Below are positions 56,455 through 64,000 of a DNA stretch of 64,000 nucleotides, in pieces. Source of the DNA: Xylocopa sonorina. Its lineage: Eukaryota > Arthropoda > Insecta > Hymenoptera > Apidae. The translations under genes were made by a program, and so were the position numbers. Under the pieces are notes generated by a model, which saw nothing but the letters and a program-made list of their open reading frames with translations, was not told the origin of the DNA and searched no databases. The stretch covers positions 310,001 through 374,000 of the forward strand of contig NW_027490395.1 of the NCBI RefSeq assembly GCF_050948175.1, in the 5' to 3' direction. Positions within the stretch are counted from its first letter, which is position 1. Every line of letters begins with the position of its first letter.

Positions 56455-59400
56455 CTACGATACCTAGACATCTACAGACGTTATTTCCTAGCAAGGAAGT
56501 GTCGCATTTACATTCATTTGAAGTGTAGACGAGGAATACATGACACTTCGCAAATCGTATTATATCTTACCGTGAAACATAGAAATGAAATGCGATATCG
56601 CGTTTTAAGAAGCAGTAGAACTCTATTGCTACGATACCTAGACATCTACAGACGTTATTTCCTAGCAAGGAAGTGTCGCATTTACATTCATTTGAAGTGT
56701 AGACGAGGAATACATGACACTTCGCAAATCGTATTATATCTTACCATGAAACATAGAAATGAAATGCGATATCGCGTTTTAAGAAGCATTAGAACTCTAT
56801 TGCTACGATACCTAGACATCTGCAGACGCTATTTCCTTGCATGGAAGTGTCGCATTTACATTCATTTGACGTGTAGACGAGGAATACATGACACTTCGCA
56901 AATCATATTATACCTTACCATGAAATATAGACATGAGATGCGATATCGCGTTTTAAGAATCATAAGAACTCTATTGCTACGATACGTAGACATCTGCAAA
57001 CGCTATTTCCTTGCAAGGAAGTGTCGCATTTACATTCATTTGAAGTGTAGACGAGGAATACATGACACTTCGCAAATCGTATTATATCTTACCATGAAAC
57101 ATAGAAATGAAATGCGATATCGCGTTTTAAGAAGCATTTGAACTCTATTGCTACGATACCTAGACATCTGCAGACGCTATTTCCTAGCAAGGAAGTGTCG
57201 CATTTACATTCATTTGAAGTGTGGACGAGGAATACATGACACTTCGCAAATCATATTATACCTTACCATGAAACATAGACATGAGATGCGATATCGCGTT
57301 TTAAGAATCATATGAACTCTATTGCTACGATACGTAGACATCTGCAAACGCAATTTCCTTGCAAGGAAGTGTCGCATTTACATTCATTTGAAGTGTAGAC
57401 GAGGAATACATAACGCTTCGCAAATCATATTATACCTTACCATGAAACATAGAAATGAGATGCGATATCGCGTTTTAAGAATCATAAGAACTCTATTGCT
57501 ACGATACGTAGACATCTGCAAACGCTATTTCCTTGCAAGGAAGTGTCGCATTTACATTCATTTGAAGTGTAGACGAGGAATACATAACACTTCGCAAATC
57601 ATATTATATCTTACCATGAAACATAGAAATGAGATGCGATATCGCGTTTTAAGAAGCATTAGAACTCTATTGCTACGATAGGTAGACATCTGCAAAAGCT
57701 ATTTCCTTACAAGGAAGTGTCGCATTTACATTCATTTGAGGTGTAGACGAGGAATACATAACAGTTCGCAAATCATATTATATCTTACCATGAAACATAG
57801 AAATGAGATGCGATATCGCGTTTTAAGAATCATAAGAATTCTATTGCTACGATACGTAGACATCTGCAAACGCTATTTCCTTGCATGGAAGTGTCGCATT
57901 TACATTCATTTGACGTGTAGACGAGGAATACATGACACTTCGCAAATCATAGTATACCTTACCATGAAACATAGAAATGAGATGCGATATCGCGTTTTAA
58001 GAATCATAAGAACTCTATTGCTACGATACGTAGACATCTGCAGACGCCATTTCCTTGCAAGAAAGTGTTGCATTTACATTCGTTTGAAGTGTAGACGAAG
58101 AATACATAACACTTCGCAAATCATATTATACCTTACCATGAGACATAGAAATGAGATGCGATATCGCGTTTTAAGAAACATAAGAATTCTATTGCTACGA
58201 TACGTAGACATCTGCAAACGCTATTTCCTTGCAAGGAAGTGTCGCATTTACATTCATTTGAAGTGTAGACGAGGAATACATAACACTTCGCAAATCATAT
58301 TATATCTTACCATGAAACATAGATATGAGATGCAATATCTCGTTTTAAGAAGCATTTGAACTCTATTGCTACGATACCTAGACATCTGCAGACGCTATTT
58401 CCTTGCATGGAAGTGTCGCATTTACATTCATTTGACGTGTAGACGAGGAATACATGACACTTCGCAAATCATATTATACCTTACCATGAAACATAGACAT
58501 GAGATGCGATATCGCGTTTTAAGAATCATAAGAACTCTATTGCTACGATACGTAGACATCTGCAAACGCTATTTCCTTGCAAGGAAGTGTCGCATTTACA
58601 TTCATTTGAAGTGTAGACGAGGAATACATGACACTTCGCAAATCATATTATATCTTACCATGAAACATAGTAATGAGATGCGATATCGCGTTTTAAGAAG
58701 CATTAGAACTCTATTGCTACGATAGGTAGACATCTGCAAACGCTATTTCCTTACAAGGAAGTGTCGCATTTACATTCATTTGAAGTATAGACGAGGAATA
58801 CATAACAGTTCGCAAATCATATTATATCTTACCATGAAACATAGATATGAGATGCAATATCTCGTTTTAAGAAGCATTTGAACTCTATTGCTACGATACC
58901 TAGACATCTGCAGACGCTATTTCCTTGCATGGAAGTGTCGCATTTACATTCATTTGACGTGTAGACGAGGAATACATGACACTTCGCAAATCATATTATA
59001 CCTTACCATGAAACATAGACATGAGATGCGATATCGCGTTTTAAGAAGCATTAGAACGCTATTGTTACGATACCTAGACATCTGCAGACGCTATTTCCTA
59101 GCAAGGAAGTGTCGCATTTACATTCATTTGAAGTGTAGACGAGGAATACATAACACTTCGCAAATCATATTACATCTTACCATGAAACATAGAAATGAGA
59201 TGCGATATCTCGTTTTAAGAAGCATTAGAACTCTATTGCTACGATACCTAGACATCTACAGACGTTATTTCCTAGCAAGGAAATGTCGCATTTACATTCA
59301 TTTGAAGTGTAGACGAGGAATACATGACACTTCGCAAATCGTATTATATCTTACCGTGAAACATAGAAATGAAATGCGATATCGCGTTTTAAGAAGCAGT

Positions 59401-62400
59401 AGAACTCTATTGCTACGATACTTAGACATCAACAGACGTTATTTCCTAGCAAGGAAGTGTCGCATTTACATTCATTTGAAGTGTAGACGAGGAATACATG
59501 ACACTTCGCAAATCGCATTATATCTTACCATGAAGCATAGAAATGAGATGCGATATCGTTTTTTAAGAATCATAAGAACACTATTGCTACGATACCTAGA
59601 CATCTGCAGACGCTATTTACTAGCAAGGAAGTGTCGCATTTACATTCATTTGAAGTGTAGACGAGGAATACATGACACTTCGCAAATCGCATTATATCTT
59701 ACCATGAAGCATAGAAATGAGATGCGATATCGCGTTTTAAGAATCATAAGAATTCTATTGCTACGATACGTAGACATCTGCAAACGCTATTTCCTTGCAT
59801 GGAAGTGTCGCATTTACATTCATTTGACGTGTAGACGAGGAATACATGACACTTCGCAAATCATATTATACCTTACCATGAAACATAGACATGAGATGCG
59901 ATATCGCGTTTTAAGAATCATAAGAACTCTATTGCTACGATACGTAGACATCTGCAGACGCTATTTCCTTGCAAGGAAGTGTTGCATTTACATTCGTTTG
60001 AAGTGTAGACGAGGAATACATAACACTTCGCAAATCATATTATACCTTACCATGAAACATAGAAATGAGATGCGATATCGCGTTTTAAGAATTATAAGAA
60101 CTCTGTTGCTACGATACGTAGACATCTGCAAACGCTATTTCCTTGCAAGGAAGTGTCGCATTTACATTCATTTGAAGTGTAGGCGAGGAATACATAACAC
60201 TTCGCAAATCATATTATATCTTACCATGAAACATAGATATGAGATGCAATATCTCGTTTTAAGAAGCATTTGAACTCTATTGCTACGATACCTAGACATC
60301 TGCAGACGCTATTTCCTTGCATGGAAGTGTCGCATTTACATTCATTTGACGTATAGACGAGGAATACATGACACTTCGCAAATCATATTATACCTTACCA
60401 TGAAACATAGACATGAGATGCGATATCGCGTTTTAAGAATCATAAGAACTCTATTGCTACGATACGTAGACATCTGCAAACGCTATTTCCTTGCAAGGAA
60501 GTGTCGCATTTACATTCATTTGAAGTGTAGACGAGGAATACATGACACTTCGCAAATCATATTATATCTTACCATGAAACATAGTAATGAGATGCGATAT
60601 CGCGTTTTAAGAAGCATTAGAACTCTATTGCTACGATAGGTAGACATCTGCAAACGCTATTTCCTTACAAGGAAGTGTCGCATTTACATTCATTTGAAGT
60701 ATAGACGAGGAATACATAACAGTTCGCAAATCATATTATATCTTACCATGAAACATAGAAATGAGATGCGATATCTCGTTTTAAGAAGCATTAGAACTCT
60801 ATTGCTACGATACCTAGACATCTACAGACGTTATTTCCTAGCAAGGAAATGTCGCATTTACATTCATTTGAAGTGTAGACGAGGAATACATGACACTTCG
60901 CAAATCGTATTATATCTTACCGTGAAACATAGAAATGAAATGCGATATCGCGTTTTAAGAAGCAGTAGAACTCTATTGCTACGATACCTAGACATCTACA
61001 GACGTTATTTCCTAGCAAGGAAGTGTCGCATTTACATTCATTTGAAGTGTAGACGAGGAATACATGACACTTCGCAAATCGTATTATATCTTACCGTGAA
61101 ACATAGAAATGAAATGCGATATCGCGTTTTAAGAAGCAGTAGAACTCTATTGCTACGATACGTAGACATCTGCAAACGCTATTTCCTTGCAAGGAAGTGT
61201 CGCATTTACATTCATTTGAAGTGTAGACGAGGAATACATGACACTTCGCAAATCATATTATATCTTACCATGAAACATAGTAATGAGATGCGATATCGCG
61301 TTTTAAGAAGCATTAGAACTCTATTGCTACGATAGGTAGACATCTGCAAACGCTATTTCCTTACAAGGAAGTGTCGCATTTACATTCATTTGAAGTATAG
61401 ACGAGGAATACATAACAGTTCGCAAATCATATTATATCTTACCATGAAACATAGATATGAGATGCAATATCTCGTTTTAAGAAGCATTTGAACTCTATTG
61501 CTACGATACGTAGACATCTGCAAACGCTATTTCCTTGCAAGGAAGTGTCGCATTTACATTCATTTGAAGTGTAGACGAGGAATACATGACACTTCGCAAA
61601 TCATATTATATCTTACCATGAAACATAGTAATGAGATGCGATATCGCGTTTTAAGAAGCATTAGAACTCTATTGCTACGATAGGTAGACATCTGCAAACG
61701 CTATTTCCTTACAAGGAAGTGTCGCATTTACATTCATTTGAAGTATAGACGAGGAATACATAACAGTTCGCAAATCATATTATATCTTACCATGAAACAT
61801 AGAAATGAGATGCGATATCTCGTTTTAAGAAGCATTAGAACTCTATTGCTACGATACCTAGACATCTACAGACGTTATTTCCTAGCAAGGAAATGTCGCA
61901 TTTACATTCATTTGAAGTGTAGACGAGGAATACATGACACTTCGCAAATCGTATTATATCTTACCGTGAAACATAGAAATGAAATGCGATATCGCGTTTT
62001 AAGAAGCAGTAGAACTCTATTGCTACGATACCTAGACATCTACAGACGTTATTTCCTAGCAAGGAAGTGTCGCATTTACATTCATTTGAAGTGTAGACGA
62101 GGAATACATGACACTTCGCAAATCGTATTATATCTTACCGTGAAACATAGAAATGAAATGCGATATCGCGTTTTAAGAAGCAGTAGAACTCTATTGCTAC
62201 GATACGTAGACATCTGCAAACGCTATTTCCTTGCAAGGAAGTGTCGCATTTACATTCATTTGAAGTGTAGAAGAGGAATACATGACACTTCGCAAATCAT
62301 ATTATATCTTACCATGAAACATAGTAATGAGATGCGATATCGCGTTTTAAGAAGCATTAGAACTCTATTGCTACGATAGGTAGACATCTGCAAACGCTAT

Positions 62401-64000
62401 TTCCTTACAAGGAAGTGTCGCATTTACATTCATTTGAAGTATAGACGAGGAATACATAACAGTTCGCAAATCATATTATATCTTACCATGAAACATAGAT
62501 ATGAGATGCAATATCTCGTTTTAAGAAGCATTTGAACTCTATTGCTACGATACCTAGACATCTGCAGACGCTATTTCCTTGCATGGAAGTGTCGCATTTA
62601 CATTCATTTGACGTGTAGACGAGGAATACATGACACTTCGCAAATCATATTATACCTTACCATGAAACATAGACATGAGATGCGATATCGCGTTTTAAGA
62701 AGCATTAGAACGCTATTGTTACGATACCTAGACATCTGCAGACGCTATTTCCTAGCAAGGAAGTGTCGCATTTACATTCATTTGAAGTGTAGACGAGGAA
62801 TACATAACACTTCGCAAATCATATTACATCTTACCATGAAACATAGAAATGAGATGCGATATCTCGTTTTAAGAAGCATTAGAACTCTATTGCTACGATA
62901 CCTAGACATCTACAGACGTTATTTCCTAGCAAGGAAATGTCGCATTTACATTCATTTGACGTGTAGACGAGGAATACATGACACTTCGCAAATCATATTA
63001 TATCTTACCATGAAACATAGACATGAGATGCGATATCGCGTTTTAAGAAGCATTAGAACGCTATTGTAACGATACCTAGACATCTGCAGACGCTATTTCC
63101 TAGCAAGGAAGTGTCGCATTTACATTCATTTGAAGTGTAGACGAGGAATACATAACACTTCGCAAATCATATTACATCTTACCATGAATCATAGAAATGA
63201 GATGCGATATCACGTTTTAAGAAGCATTAGAACTCTATTGCTACGATACCTAGACATCTACAGACGTTATTTCCTAGCAAGGAAATGTCGCATTTACATT
63301 CATTTGAAGTGTAGGTGAGGAATACATAACACTTCGCAAATCATATTATATCTTACCATGAAACATAGAAATGAGATGCGATATCGCGTTTTAAGAAGCA
63401 TTAGAACGCTATTGTTACGATACCTAGACATCTGCAGACGCTATTTCCTAGCAAGGAAGTGTCGCATTTACATTCATTTGAAGTGTAGACGAGGAATACA
63501 TGACACTTCGCAAATCGCATTATATCTTACCATGAAGCATAGAAATGAGATGCGATATCGCGTTTTAAGAAGCATTAGAACTCTATTGCTACGATAGGTA
63601 GACATCTGCAAACGCTATTTCCTTACAAGGAAGTGTCGCATTTACATTCATTTGAAGTATAGACGAGGAATACATAACAGTTCGCAAATCATATTATATC
63701 TTACCATGAAACATAGAAATGAGATGCGATATCTCGTTTTAAGAAGCATTAGAACTCTATTGCTACGATACCTAGACATCTACAGACGTTATTTCCTAGC
63801 AAGGAAATGTCGCATTTACATTCATTTGAAGTGTAGACGAGGAATACATGACACTTCGCAAATCGTATTATATCTTACCGTGAAACATAGAAATGAAATG
63901 CGATATCGCGTTTTAAGAAGCAGTAGAACTCTATTGCTACGATACCTAGACATCTACAGACGTTATTTCCTAGCAAGGAAGTGTCGCATTTACATTCATT
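56455..64000 (+). repeat. Satellite block S5 (about 43 monomers, continues past the window)
   Basis: 174-bp monomers from the CTAC target copy (56455-56458) to the window end. Typical variants are TTTGACGTGTAG, CTTGCATGGAAG, AGCAGTAGAAC and TTACCGTGAAAC. Segments recur at 1044 bp (6-mer), 1914 bp (11-mer; 58366 and 60280) and 3654 bp (21-mer; 58888 and 62542). It is less homogeneous than S1. No gene is seen. Confidence 0.96.
60694..62541 (+). repeat. 6-monomer higher-order repeat, about 1.8 copies (1044-bp period)
   Basis: 60694-61737 recurs from 61738 to at least 62541, with one noticed change (GTGTAGAAGAGG near 62267 for GTGTAGACGAGG). Diagnostic variants are AAACATAGTAATGAG, GAAGTATAGACG and ACAGTTCGC. 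Confidence 0.82.

Noticed and set aside
56308..57141. Open frame starting inside solo LTR 2 (antisense to the LTR) and continuing into the satellite
   Set aside because: A chance join of an LTR antisense frame to the open satellite frame. The LTR part shows no conservation with family 2.
7022..64000. CRISPR-like array
   Set aside because: The repeats are contiguous 174-bp monomers without unique spacers, in a eukaryotic retrotransposon context.

Overview
This window is repetitive eukaryotic DNA with no host gene that I can recognise. About 35.8 kb (56%) is a head-to-tail satellite with a 174-bp monomer. The remaining 28 kb is Ty3/Gypsy-type LTR retrotransposon sequence inserted directly into that satellite. 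The Gypsy lineage (no chromodomain, no env, 4-bp target duplications, a primer-binding site that looks tRNA-Leu-like) and the long satellite array suggest an insect or other arthropod, probably a centromeric or pericentromeric block. I cannot name the species.

Layout: 1-7021 is the 3' part of a family-1 element (A, + strand; end of gag, pol and a 1592-bp 3' LTR). 7022-13117 is satellite, mostly two copies of a 15-monomer higher-order repeat (2611 bp each). 13118-14709 is a family-1 solo LTR (+). 14710-18355 is satellite. 18356-27340 is a complete family-2 element (B, - strand, 8985 bp, 1511-bp LTRs). 27341-28564 is a short satellite spacer. 28565-37551 is a second complete family-2 element (C, + strand, 8987 bp), nearly identical to B but inverted. 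37552-54862 is satellite dominated by a 20-monomer higher-order repeat of about 3483 bp. 54863-56454 is a family-1 solo LTR (-). 56455-64000 is satellite with shorter and more irregular higher-order patterns, including a 1044-bp 6-mer.

Element biology: both families carry gag (capsid-like region and two CCHC zinc knuckles) and pol (protease, reverse transcriptase, RNase H, integrase with HHCC and D-D-35-E, GPY motif). Pol lies in the -1 frame of gag. A GGGAAAC heptamer in the correct phase, followed after 5-6 nt by a possible stem, sits exactly where pol-frame conservation between the families begins, so Pol is probably made by programmed -1 frameshifting. In A and B the pol frame runs through the polypurine tract and about 104 codons into the 3' LTR.

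The least expected feature is a 105-124 codon reading frame inside every LTR, called ORF-X here. It is intact in all seven LTR copies. Its N-terminal half is conserved between the two diverged families mainly through synonymous changes, which suggests an LTR-encoded protein that I do not recognise.

The insertions have clean 4-bp target duplications and very little LTR divergence, so they are young. Empty equivalents of one insertion site occur elsewhere in the same array, so array amplification and insertion can be ordered relative to each other. Nested identical repeats and a 9-kb inverted pair make the assembly itself worth confirming with long reads.
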